A stretch of 64,000 nt of DNA from HGM04593 sp045634085 (lineage in GTDB: Bacteria; Bacteroidota; Bacteroidia; Bacteroidales; Bacteroidaceae), in NCBI GenBank assembly GCA_045634085.1, contig JAZQZM010000077.1, positions 45,615-109,614 of the forward strand, written 5' to 3'. How positions within the stretch are numbered: position 1 is the stretch's first letter; every line of letters begins with the position of its first letter. Of the stretch, positions 34,821 through 43,091 are shown piece after piece. The notes under the pieces are model-generated. The model searched no databases, was not told where the DNA came from, and saw only the letters and a program-made list of their open reading frames with translations. A program made the translations under genes and the position numbers.

Positions 34821-35858
34821 ATGAAATTATACGAACTGACATCAGAGTACACCCCTTTGCTTGACCTGAAGCAGACCGAGCTTGCAATCAAGCAGATCAA
34901 AGAGGTATTCCAGCTCAACCTCTCATCGTCACTACTACTGAGACGAGTTACAGCGCCATTATTTGTGCTGCAGGGTACAGGACTGAACGATGACCTCAAC
35001 GGATACGAGAATGCCGTAAGTTTTCCCATCCAGGACATGAACGGCGCAGTTGCCGAGGTTGTACACTCGCTTGCAAAGTGGAAGCGAGTGACACTCGCCG
35101 AATATGACATAGCACACGGTTTCGGCATTTATACCGACATGAATGCCATACGTGCACACGAGGAGCTCGACAACCTGCACTCACTTTATGTAGACCAATG
35201 GGACTGGGAACGTGTAATTTCAGAAAGCGAACGTTCTGTAGAATTTCTCAAGATGATTGTGAATGAAATCTATTCGGCCATACTGCATACTGAGTTCACA
35301 ATAAACGAGACCTATCCGCAGCTCAAGCCTTCACTTCCCGAGAAAGTTACATTCATCCACAGCGAGGAGTTGCGCCTCAGATATCCGCACCTTACAGCCA
35401 AACAGCGCGAAGAGAAGTTTACACAGGAGAACGGCGCAGTGTTCATTATCGGCATTGGCGAGAAACTCGGCGACGGCATCCCGCACGATAACCGTGCTCC
35501 CGACTATGACGACTACAGCACTCCTAATGAAGACGGTTTCAAAGGTCTCAACGGCGACCTTCTTATCTGGAGTGATCTTTTAGGGAAAGCAGTAGAACTC
35601 TCTTCTATGGGCATACGTGTTGACAGGGAAGCACTGTTGCGCCAACTAAAGGAGTCGGGTAAGGAGGAACGCAAGGAACTCTATTTCCACCGACGCCTGC
35701 TTGCAGGCGAATTGCCACTATGCATTGGAGGCGGTATCGGCCAGTCACGTCTTTGTATGTTGTTGCTCAAGAAAGCACACATAGGCGAAATACAGTCAAG
35801 CATATGGCCTTTAGAGATGCGTGAGCAGTGCAGACAGATGAATATACCTCTTATATAA
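34821..35858 (+). CDS. asnA: Aspartate-ammonia ligase (asparagine synthetase A)
   Basis: AsnA makes asparagine from aspartate, ammonia and ATP. The 345 residues match the class II synthetase-like family throughout: LRRVTAPLFVLQGTGLNDDL, ISFPIQD-type core (AVSFPIQDMNG), VDQWDWERVI, RLRYPHLTAKQREEKF and a C-terminal LCIGGGIGQSRLCMLLL motif 3-like block. ung follows after 9 nt, so both genes probably use the consensus promoter at 34701. Confidence 0.97.
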   Translation: MKLYELTSEYTPLLDLKQTELAIKQIKEVFQLNLSSSLLLRRVTAPLFVLQGTGLNDDLNGYENAVSFPIQDMNGAVAEVVHSLAKWKRVTLAEYDIAHGFGIYTDMNAIRAHEELDNLHSLYVDQWDWERVISESERSVEFLKMIVNEIYSAILHTEFTINETYPQLKPSLPEKVTFIHSEELRLRYPHLTAKQREEKFTQENGAVFIIGIGEKLGDGIPHDNRAPDYDDYSTPNEDGFKGLNGDLLIWSDLLGKAVELSSMGIRVDREALLRQLKESGKEERKELYFHRRLLAGELPLCIGGGIGQSRLCMLLLKKAHIGEIQSSIWPLEMREQCRQMNIPLI

Positions 35859-35867
35859 TAACACACT

Positions 35868-36533
35868 ATGGATGTCAAGATTGACGCAAGCTGGAAAGAG
35901 GTTCTTGAAGCCGAATTCGAGAAGGATTATTTCAAACACCTCACCGCATTCGTAAAGGAAGAGTATGCAGGCACCACCCCGATATACCCTCCCGCCAGAC
36001 TTATATTCAACGCCTTCGACCACTGTCCATTCAATGACGTCAAGGTCGTAATCCTTGGACAGGACCCGTACCATGGAGCAGGACAGGCCAATGGACTATG
36101 TTTCTCAGTAAACAAAGGAGTCCCCTTTCCACCATCACTGTTGAACATATTCAAAGAGATTGAGAATGACCTGGGTACACCAATTCCACAGGACGGCGAC
36201 CTGACTCGCTGGAGTGACCAGGGTGTACTGCTGCTGAACGCGACTCTCACAGTACGCGCATCAATGGCCGGGTCTCACCAGAAACGCGGTTGGGAGGAAT
36301 TTACCGACGCCGCAATACGCGAACTTGCCACCCGAAGAGAGAACATCGTATTCATCCTTTGGGGAAGCTATGCACAGAAGAAAGGCGCGTTTATTGACCG
36401 CAGCCGTCACCTTGTACTCACTTCACCACACCCCTCGCCGCTGTCGGCCTATCAGGGCTTCTTTGGGAATCACCACTTCAGCACAGCAAACAGATATCTT
36501 GCCGAGCATGGAAAAAGTGAAATAAAATGGTAA
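35868..36533 (+). CDS. ung: Uracil-DNA glycosylase
   Basis: Family 1 UNG removes uracil from DNA at the start of base excision repair. The 221 residues contain the water-activating motif GQDPYHGAGQANGLCFSV, the uracil-pocket stretch LLLNATLTVR and the minor-groove loop HPSPLSAYQGFFG with its catalytic His. The length is standard. The stop codon lies inside the left arm of the terminator hairpin that follows. Confidence 0.97.
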   Translation: MDVKIDASWKEVLEAEFEKDYFKHLTAFVKEEYAGTTPIYPPARLIFNAFDHCPFNDVKVVILGQDPYHGAGQANGLCFSVNKGVPFPPSLLNIFKEIENDLGTPIPQDGDLTRWSDQGVLLLNATLTVRASMAGSHQKRGWEEFTDAAIRELATRRENIVFILWGSYAQKKGAFIDRSRHLVLTSPHPSPLSAYQGFFGNHHFSTANRYLAEHGKSEIKW

Positions 36534-36577
36534 ACGTACGGCGGACAACCTTGAGGGTTGTCCGCCGTACGTTTACC
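36529..36577. terminator. 22-bp hairpin containing the ung stop codon
   Basis: Arms 36529-36550 and 36556-36577 pair perfectly around a TTGAG loop; the ung TAA (36531-36533) is in the stem base. It separates ung from the convergent lptD gene. There is no strong T-run on the plus side, so termination may rely on the stem itself. Confidence 0.75.
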
Positions 36578-36589
36578 AAGTGTCCGCAA

Positions 36590-39316
36590 TCAATACCATT
36601 CGACATTTGAACCGCTACCGCTTCGCTTATCCCACTTAAGAGCATCGGCTAGCATTTGCGATGTAGCACGGAAACTGAAGTTGAACGATGTATACGGCGC
36701 AAGCACAATGCCGCATGACATTTCAAAGCAGTGGAGGTCGCGTGATATATGCACCGTTGTGGTTGTCAGTTTCTTATACTCGAAGTTATATCCCGAAGTA
36801 AAGTTTATGCGCCAATTGTCCGAGATACCCACATTACCCGAGAAGTTCATGTTCTGGGTAAACTTGTACGGATAACGCATCGTCTTTATATTGATTTTTC
36901 CGGCAGTATTCTCAGCCATCATTATACCATAAGAAACTGTGAAGTTCCATGGAAGCTTGAAAGGCATGTAGCCATCATCATCAACGTCGGCATCCTTAGC
37001 CTTCTTTGTCCTCGACGACTTCAGAGACTTATCATCCTCAATATCGGCAGTAAGCCCATGCTTCTCTTCGCCATCCTCAACCACTGTACCTTCCTTGTCA
37101 TCGTCACCCTTGAACCAATTCCTTATCTTGGCAAAAGTCTTATTATTGAACGTATACGACAAGTTCTGGCTCATACCCTGAAATCGTCCGAAACGTCCAT
37201 ATGACCATTCAGTCCTGTCACCGACCACAACCTGTCCACGGTCATTGAATGTATAAGCATATGTTGCCCATGTCGCATTGAAACTGAATGTATAACTCTT
37301 GGTAAGTTTAAGACGCAGACGTGTCGACAAGTTACTCCAAGGCCTTGTCTTTGCCGCAAGATTGTACGAAATTGAAGCACCCAGTTCATCAATGATACTT
37401 ATCTTCTTGAGAGAATCATTCTTGGCACGCCATTTCATCTCGACATTATTGCTCACACTCAACGATATGCTTCCGGTCTTTCCTTTCGAAGGTATTCCAT
37501 AGAGACTTCCCTGATAAGGAGAGTACTCAACAGTACGCGCTTCACCCTTCTCATCGGTATACACATAAGTATCATAGTAACCATAACGTTCTGCTCCGAA
37601 ATCAGGGGCATAAGAGAACGAAATCGACGGTTTAAAGACGTGACGCACTGCCTGCACCCTGCTGTTCTTCAAAAAGCCTGCCGGCTGATAGAAGCCATAG
37701 AGTGTAGTATTGGCCGAAACCGAGAAGTTGTAGTTGTATACACGGTTGAAACCATACACAGTATCCCTTGCAACACTGTTAGTCGCATAATCCCACTCCT
37801 GATTCACCTTTTCAAAATACCAACGTTCGGTATAATTGAAACTTGGAGTAATATTGATGAAATTGAACAGTTGGAAAGTAGCACTTATAGGGATATTGTG
37901 CTTGACGCCATTGTTCCAATCCTTGACGAGATTCGATTTCAGCACCTTATCCTCCTTTGTCCTGATACTGTTGCTCAACTGTCCACTGTACGACAGAGAA
38001 ATCTTCTCGTACCAGCGTTCATCGCCCACACGTTTCTTGCGTTTGAAGGGATATTTTTTTGCCAACGAGACATTCAGGTTGGGCAACGTAAGCGAAAGTG
38101 TCGAATCCTGCATGTTCTGTGCAATATTCATTGTAGAAGAGATTGTCAGACCAAGCTCGGGAAAAGTATGCGAGTAGCTGACACTTGATGTCCTCATGCT
38201 TTGTGAATTGAGCACAGGGTTGTAGAGACTGTTCAGGTTAGAACGTTCATAACTTGAAGTAGCAAAGTTCACACTTGCCGAGAAGTTTGTATTAGGACGT
38301 ACTTTCGGATCCTGACGATGACTCCACTGAAGACGAAAGTTCTTTCCTACAGCATAGTCGGGCAAACCCTTTTCACCGTTCTTGGTAACAAGATAACTGA
38401 AATCGAAACTGCCCGAATACTTGTAACGCACAGCATATGTTGAGGCCGCGCCCAAACCCCATGAACCCTTGGTAAATATTTCACCTGTAAGACGCAGATC
38501 AAGTTTGTCGCTTATTGCAAAATAGTATCCTCCGTCACGCAGATAGAATCCGCGTTCGGTCTCATCACCGAATGTGGGCACAATTATACCTGAAGAGTAA
38601 TCACTCGTAAAGGGGAAATATCCGAAAGGCAATGCAAGGGGCAGAGGGACATCCTCCACTACAAGATAGAGAGGACCCGAAACGACATCCTTCTTAGGCC
38701 TCACCTTAGCACGTGTCAACCTGACATAAAAATGCGGATGCTCGGCATCACATGTAGTGTACTTTCCGTCCTGCGAATAGAAGATTCCTGCAGAATCCTT
38801 CTTAGCCTTGCCACCCATAATGAAACCGTCGCCCTGCTGGGTGTAGACATTGTTGATAAAACCTTTCTTACTTTTGAAATTATACTTTATCCTGTCCGAT
38901 TCGTAGGGAGTACCTCCATCCTTGAATACCGGCAGACCTATCGACATGCCAGTGGTATCAATGCTGCCGCTGGCATGGACAACACTACTGTCCATATTCA
39001 TCTTGATGATGTCGGCAGTAAGTTCAATCTTGTCGTACCGTACTTTTCCCGAGCCATAGAGAAAGGCATTTCCGGTACGCGACCACACCATAGAGTCGTT
39101 CGATTCATAGAAGACCGGAGCATCAATGGCATCTTTCTGCTCCTTCTTCATCTTGGCAGAATCGGCAACCGCCACGCTGTCAGCCAGCACTGCATTGCGC
39201 AACATATTCCACTTGACCGAAGAACCAGTATGCGCCCATGCGCCCGACGGCAATGTCAGAACAACAGCCGTCAGCACCAATGTCACCATAAACATCCTGC
39301 CCGATTCAAATCTCAT
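36590..39316 (-). CDS. lptD: LPS-assembly protein LptD (OstA-like)
   Basis: LptD is the outer-membrane barrel that delivers LPS to the cell surface with LptE. ATG 39316 gives 908 residues with a signal peptide (hydrophobic MFMVTLVLTAVVLTLPSGAW region). An OstA-like jellyroll follows (FYESNDSMVWSRTGNAFLYG, KVRYDKIELTADIIKMNMDS), then the barrel domain with PLPLALPFGYFPF and alternating aromatic beta-strands. An acidic Lys/Asp-rich insert (about 810-840) precedes the last strands. The frame is open to 39394 but that extension is not family-like. The LptE partner is at 1.5 kb, showing the two are not in one operon. Confidence 0.9.
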   Translation of the reverse strand: MRFESGRMFMVTLVLTAVVLTLPSGAWAHTGSSVKWNMLRNAVLADSVAVADSAKMKKEQKDAIDAPVFYESNDSMVWSRTGNAFLYGSGKVRYDKIELTADIIKMNMDSSVVHASGSIDTTGMSIGLPVFKDGGTPYESDRIKYNFKSKKGFINNVYTQQGDGFIMGGKAKKDSAGIFYSQDGKYTTCDAEHPHFYVRLTRAKVRPKKDVVSGPLYLVVEDVPLPLALPFGYFPFTSDYSSGIIVPTFGDETERGFYLRDGGYYFAISDKLDLRLTGEIFTKGSWGLGAASTYAVRYKYSGSFDFSYLVTKNGEKGLPDYAVGKNFRLQWSHRQDPKVRPNTNFSASVNFATSSYERSNLNSLYNPVLNSQSMRTSSVSYSHTFPELGLTISSTMNIAQNMQDSTLSLTLPNLNVSLAKKYPFKRKKRVGDERWYEKISLSYSGQLSNSIRTKEDKVLKSNLVKDWNNGVKHNIPISATFQLFNFINITPSFNYTERWYFEKVNQEWDYATNSVARDTVYGFNRVYNYNFSVSANTTLYGFYQPAGFLKNSRVQAVRHVFKPSISFSYAPDFGAERYGYYDTYVYTDEKGEARTVEYSPYQGSLYGIPSKGKTGSISLSVSNNVEMKWRAKNDSLKKISIIDELGASISYNLAAKTRPWSNLSTRLRLKLTKSYTFSFNATWATYAYTFNDRGQVVVGDRTEWSYGRFGRFQGMSQNLSYTFNNKTFAKIRNWFKGDDDKEGTVVEDGEEKHGLTADIEDDKSLKSSRTKKAKDADVDDDGYMPFKLPWNFTVSYGIMMAENTAGKINIKTMRYPYKFTQNMNFSGNVGISDNWRINFTSGYNFEYKKLTTTTVHISRDLHCFEMSCGIVLAPYTSFNFSFRATSQMLADALKWDKRSGSGSNVEWY

Positions 39317-39427
39317 CTGCAAACATTTTCTAAAGCAAGAGACAAAAATACGAAATAAAAAGGAGTATTCTTTAATTTTATGGTAAAAATACACTCTTCA
39401 ATGCCATATTTGTGCAAAAAAAGGAAA

Positions 39428-39967
39428 TCACATGAACATCGCCGCCCACTTTACAACCTTTTCGGCCGATTCATCGGAGATTTTACGCATGCTTTCGACC
39501 ACCTGTTCCATTGTACGCGGTTCATGCAGATACTTAGTTTTTGAGAAGAACTTGTCGGCAAAGCATATCAGTTGTTCCTCTAAAGTCTCTGGGACAAAAT
39601 CCTTTACCGGAAGATTCCAACCATTTTGCTCAATGACCTCTTTGGTAAGTCCCGTTCCTGTGTGCCTCTCACACACTCTTGCATGGCGGTCGTATCCAAG
39701 CTGGCGCAGTAGCTGGCCGCCAAGGTAACCATGGCACAGATACTGTTCATTACCAAAGCAATATATACGCGGTGCATCGGTCATAAAGATACCGATATCA
39801 TGCAGCATGGCAGCCTCGTATATAAACTCCTCATCAAGGCAAAGTTCGGGATGACGCCTTGCCAGTCCAAGAGCAAAATCTGCAACAGCCCCAGCATGTA
39901 TCATGTAAATATTTTTCAATTCATTTTCACAAGGATAGTATTTGTCGATTATCTCCTTAACATTCAT
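39428..39967 (-). CDS. HD-domain phosphohydrolase-like protein
   Basis: The 179-residue cytoplasmic protein has the metal-binding HD-domain layout: H in YMIHAGAVADFALGLA, the paired HD in AAMLHDIGIFM, a further His in YLCHGYLGGQLL and VCERHTGTG, and Asp in CFADKFFSKTKY. Proteins of this sort hydrolyse nucleotides or phosphate esters; the substrate is not predictable. It is a single gene with a TATCTTCGC element 19 nt upstream, divergent from the VTC operon. Confidence 0.85.
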   Translation of the reverse strand: MNVKEIIDKYYPCENELKNIYMIHAGAVADFALGLARRHPELCLDEEFIYEAAMLHDIGIFMTDAPRIYCFGNEQYLCHGYLGGQLLRQLGYDRHARVCERHTGTGLTKEVIEQNGWNLPVKDFVPETLEEQLICFADKFFSKTKYLHEPRTMEQVVESMRKISDESAEKVVKWAAMFM

Positions 39968-39985
39968 AAAGCAAAATTTTATAAA

Positions 39986-39994
39986 GCGAAGATA
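39986..39994 (-). promoter_or_regulatory. TATCTTCGC-type -7 element of the HD-domain gene
   Basis: The minus strand reads TATCTTCGC, 19 nt before the ATG at 39967. Confidence 0.5.
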
Positions 39995-40110
39995 ACTAAA
40001 ATTACCGCAAAATTCAGAGGTTACGCCGAAGAAAAAAGACCTTTTATCGGCATTTTGGACATTTTAACCAATATAAACAGAGTTATCTGTATATTTTTAA
40101 AACTTTTGTA

Positions 40111-40118
40111 TATTTTTG
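40111..40118 (+). promoter_or_regulatory. -7 element of the VTC/DUF4956 operon
   Basis: TATTTTTG followed by C lies 28 nt before the proposed GTG start at 40146. A -33 TTTG is not clear, though the region upstream is AT-rich. Confidence 0.5.
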
Positions 40119-40145
40119 CAAGCACATACCTTATAAATTCACACA

Positions 40146-40919
40146 GTGACAGAGAGAATTGCAGACAAGGCCTTAATGTTGCCCCCTATAACACTTGAAG
40201 AGATGTCGGGCATCAAACTGATGAACAGGACTGACACAAAATTTGTGGCAACTCTTGACCAGCTCGTCGCATTCCTTACTGCTGTCAAAGGGCAGTATTT
40301 CATACAACAGATCGGCGACAAGCGCATTGCCGAATATCACACCACCTACTTCGACACCGACGACTACGAGATGTACCGCATGCACCACGCAGGGCGTTGC
40401 ATCAGAGAGAAGATCAGGGTGCGTACATACCTTGACAGCAACGACACTTTTCTGGAGGTCAAGAACAAGAACAACCATGGCCGCACCAAGAAAAAACGCA
40501 TCACAGTGGGCGGCGTACACACACTGCATGCCGAGCTGGACAATGTAGCACCTTTTCTCAGCAAAGTCGCCTGGTACAGACTCGATGAAGTTTCCCCTGT
40601 CATAGAGAACTGGTTCAACCGCATCACTTTGGTAAACTACGGCAAGACCGAACGCCTTACCATTGATTTCAACCTGAGGTTCCACCACCTGAAGAGTGAT
40701 GGATGGCACAAGTTGGAAAGAGTGGCAATCATAGAGCTCAAACGCGACGGCAACGTGCCATCGCCGGCACTTGACCTGCTGCGCGAAACCCGCATCAAGC
40801 GTTCCGGATTCAGCAAATACTGCATTGGCAGTGCCCTGACACACAACAGCCTCAAGCGCAACAACTTCAAAGAGAGGCTGACAATGATAAACAAGATGGA
40901 AAAACAAACGATAAAATAA
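40146..40919 (+). CDS. VTC-domain protein (polyphosphate polymerase-like)
   Basis: VTC/TTM-type enzymes form a tunnel that binds triphosphate and, in yeast Vtc4, polymerises polyphosphate from ATP. The 257-residue product matches the family: RTDTKFVATLDQL at the start, EYHTTYFDTDDYEMY, a basic strand REKIRVRTY, the metal-binding E-x-K strand FLEVKNKN, then TIDFNLRFHH and RETRIKRSGFSKYC at the end. The start is a GTG; Met-11 (40176) is an alternative. It leads a five-gene operon and the next gene (DUF4956) begins 8 nt later. Polymerase activity is inferred, not proven for this subfamily. Confidence 0.87.
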   Translation: MTERIADKALMLPPITLEEMSGIKLMNRTDTKFVATLDQLVAFLTAVKGQYFIQQIGDKRIAEYHTTYFDTDDYEMYRMHHAGRCIREKIRVRTYLDSNDTFLEVKNKNNHGRTKKKRITVGGVHTLHAELDNVAPFLSKVAWYRLDEVSPVIENWFNRITLVNYGKTERLTIDFNLRFHHLKSDGWHKLERVAIIELKRDGNVPSPALDLLRETRIKRSGFSKYCIGSALTHNSLKRNNFKERLTMINKMEKQTIK

Positions 40920-40927
40920 TAAGAAAG

Positions 40928-41803
40928 ATGAAACTATTGACTACCCTACTCCTGTTCTGCATGTCATTATCCCTGCATGCCCAGAATGGCACAACCGGCG
41001 AACAAGTCATGGCCATAAGCTCTACAGCCGAGACTGCGGTATACAGCCCTCAAGAGGATGCAACCATGCCCACTGACGAATTCATTGATGCCGACGACGA
41101 TGAAAACAGAAATGAAAAGATGTCAGTATCGGTCAAGGAGAAACGCCAAAGCGACAATATCATTGACGCAGACCACGTTACCAAACTCCTATTGGCATTC
41201 ATCATCAACCTCGTAGCCATTATGGTTGTAGTACGCTTTCTCTATTACCCGAAATGCAAGCGAGGCGAGTTCTTCTTCACATACATACTCATTGCCATAA
41301 GCACATTTATGCTCATTTACGTGCTTGGCGACGTAAAGCTCAAGGCAGGCATAGCCCTGGGACTCTTCGCTATGTTCAGCATCATACGTTACCGCACCGA
41401 GCAGATTGCCATCAGGGAGATGACCTACCTGTTCATCATCATCGCCCTTAGTGCAATCAATGGACTCACAATAAGCGAGTTGAGCATTGGCGAGGTAATC
41501 ATCATCAATATCCTTTTCATAGCCACAACATGGCTATGCGAGACAAAGCTGCTCGTCAGCCACTACTCTTACAAGGTCATCAAGTATGACAACATAAACC
41601 TCATCACCCCCGACAAGCGTGAGGAACTCATCGCAGACCTTGAAAAGCGCACAGGACTCAAGGTAATAAAGGTAGAAGTCGGCTCTATCGATTTCCTCAA
41701 GGACGCCGCCATAATCAAGATGTACTACAAAAGCAAAGAAACAAGCAATTCAGTAGATACCACATTAAAGACTCCAGTAGATGAATACAAACTCAAAGAC
41801 TAA
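40928..41803 (+). CDS. DUF4956 membrane protein
   Basis: The 291-residue protein begins with a cleavable-looking leader (MKLLTTLLLFCMSLSLHAQ), an acidic and probably periplasmic stretch to about 80, then four to five membrane helices. These include GIALGLFAMFSIIRYRTEQI, the signature I associate with DUF4956, and a cytoplasmic C-terminal domain (DLEKRTGLKVIKVEVGSIDF). DUF4956 proteins are recurrent neighbours of VTC-domain enzymes in diverse bacteria, so a membrane channel or partner for polyphosphate-like product handling is plausible. It overlaps the next gene by 23 bp. Confidence 0.87.
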   Translation: MKLLTTLLLFCMSLSLHAQNGTTGEQVMAISSTAETAVYSPQEDATMPTDEFIDADDDENRNEKMSVSVKEKRQSDNIIDADHVTKLLLAFIINLVAIMVVVRFLYYPKCKRGEFFFTYILIAISTFMLIYVLGDVKLKAGIALGLFAMFSIIRYRTEQIAIREMTYLFIIIALSAINGLTISELSIGEVIIINILFIATTWLCETKLLVSHYSYKVIKYDNINLITPDKREELIADLEKRTGLKVIKVEVGSIDFLKDAAIIKMYYKSKETSNSVDTTLKTPVDEYKLKD

Positions 41804-42620
41804 GAAAAGACTGTTCGGGTACCTGCTTCTCGCGACACTCGCATTAGCACCCGTTCTCAGCGCCAACGCGCAAAGCGAAGATGACGAATTCGGTGTGTGG
41901 ACAACAATTGAAGCGTCAAAGAAAATCAACAAGAAGCTCAAACTCGACTTTGAGGCCGAGTTGCGCACCGTTGACGGTGTGGGCGACATCGAACGTGTAT
42001 CGTTCGGTGCCGGAGCAAGTTATAAACCCGTTAAATGGCTCAAGGCAAGTGCCGGTTACATCTTCATGTACAGTCACAACCTTGAGAGCAAGAGTATCAA
42101 GGACGTCATTGACGAAGAAAATGGAATATGCGACTACAACATTGACCATGCATATTGGACCGAACGCCACCGTTTCCACGTATCACTGAGTGGCGACTAC
42201 AAGGTTGGACGCGTTGAGTTCTCATTGCGCGAACGCCTGCAGTACACACGCACCAACTCTGCCTGGACCGACGAGACAAAGCACCGTTGGGAATATACCG
42301 ACATCATCGAAGGCATTGGAGAGTTCACCTCAACAACAGCACCCGAGTTCAAGAAAGCAAAGGAAAACACCACCCTGCGTTCACGCCTCAGCGCAAAATG
42401 GGACATTGCAAATTGCAAGGTAACCCCATTCGCATCAATTGAGCTTTACACACGTCTTGACGAGTGGAAAGGATGCGACAAACTGCGTTACCGCATTGGA
42501 GCAAGCTATAAGATAAACAAGGACAACGAAGTTTCGTTGTACTATCTGTATCAGGATGTGAATGACAGCGATGAGCCAAAAGGTCACGCAATAGGTCTTG
42601 GATACTCGATAGACCTTTAA
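41781..42620 (+). CDS. DUF2490-family outer-membrane-like protein
   Basis: The 279 residues start with a signal peptide (LLLATLALAPVLSANAQ). They continue as alternating beta-strands with many aromatic and charged residues, including WTTIEASKKINKKLKLDFEA, GAGASYKPVKWLKASAGYIF and a terminal GHAIGLGYSIDL ending in an aromatic/aliphatic strand. This fits the small barrel family DUF2490. The role is unknown; its place suggests the outer-membrane component of the VTC/DUF4956 system. The start overlaps DUF4956 by 23 bp. Confidence 0.8.
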   Translation: MNTNSKTKKRLFGYLLLATLALAPVLSANAQSEDDEFGVWTTIEASKKINKKLKLDFEAELRTVDGVGDIERVSFGAGASYKPVKWLKASAGYIFMYSHNLESKSIKDVIDEENGICDYNIDHAYWTERHRFHVSLSGDYKVGRVEFSLRERLQYTRTNSAWTDETKHRWEYTDIIEGIGEFTSTTAPEFKKAKENTTLRSRLSAKWDIANCKVTPFASIELYTRLDEWKGCDKLRYRIGASYKINKDNEVSLYYLYQDVNDSDEPKGHAIGLGYSIDL

Positions 42621-42632
42621 AAGAAGATAAAC

Positions 42633-43091
42633 ATGAAAAAACTTTTTATAATGCTGGGTATTCTGGTGCTGACTCTCCCTGCCGCAGCGCAGCACATGCT
42701 TATAGAGAAGATCGGCAGCAACAACGAGATTGTAAGCCTTGAAAACCTGAAGCAGATAACATTCAGCGGCAGCACAGTCAATGTTGAGTTGACCGACGGT
42801 ACAAAGAGCAGCACCGATATGGCGGCTATTGATGTCATCAGTTTTGGCGATTACACCACTATAGGGCAGATAAGACCTGAAGGAGGCGAACTTGCCGCAT
42901 ACATATCAAGCGACGAAATCGCCATAGACGGCAAGGCTGGCAGTCATGTTACAATATATAACGTAACAGGTACACAAGTACTCAACACATGCCTTAGTGC
43001 GGACTACGGGCATATAAGCATAGCCAACCTTCCCAAGGGAATATACATTGTAAAGTGCGATGAAAGAACTGCAAAAATTGTAAAGCGATGA
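42633..43091 (+). CDS. Small secreted protein with C-terminal sorting-like domain
   Basis: The 152-residue protein has a signal peptide (MKKLFIMLGILVLTLPAAAQ), a short beta-rich region (LKQITFSGSTVNVELTDGTK) and a C-terminal domain of the Por/T9SS-tail kind (VTIYNVTGTQVLNTCLSADY, then GHISIANLPKGIYIVKCD). Similar modules occur on Prevotella surface proteins. It overlaps the Cthe_2159-like gene through an ATGA (43088-43091), so the two are translationally coupled and may act together outside the cell. Confidence 0.75.
   Translation: MKKLFIMLGILVLTLPAAAQHMLIEKIGSNNEIVSLENLKQITFSGSTVNVELTDGTKSSTDMAAIDVISFGDYTTIGQIRPEGGELAAYISSDEIAIDGKAGSHVTIYNVTGTQVLNTCLSADYGHISIANLPKGIYIVKCDERTAKIVKR

Noticed and set aside
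41781..41803. The 23-bp overlap of DUF4956 and DUF2490 genes as an assembly error
   Set aside because: Both products have intact termini and signal peptides; overlap is consistent with the rest of the operon.
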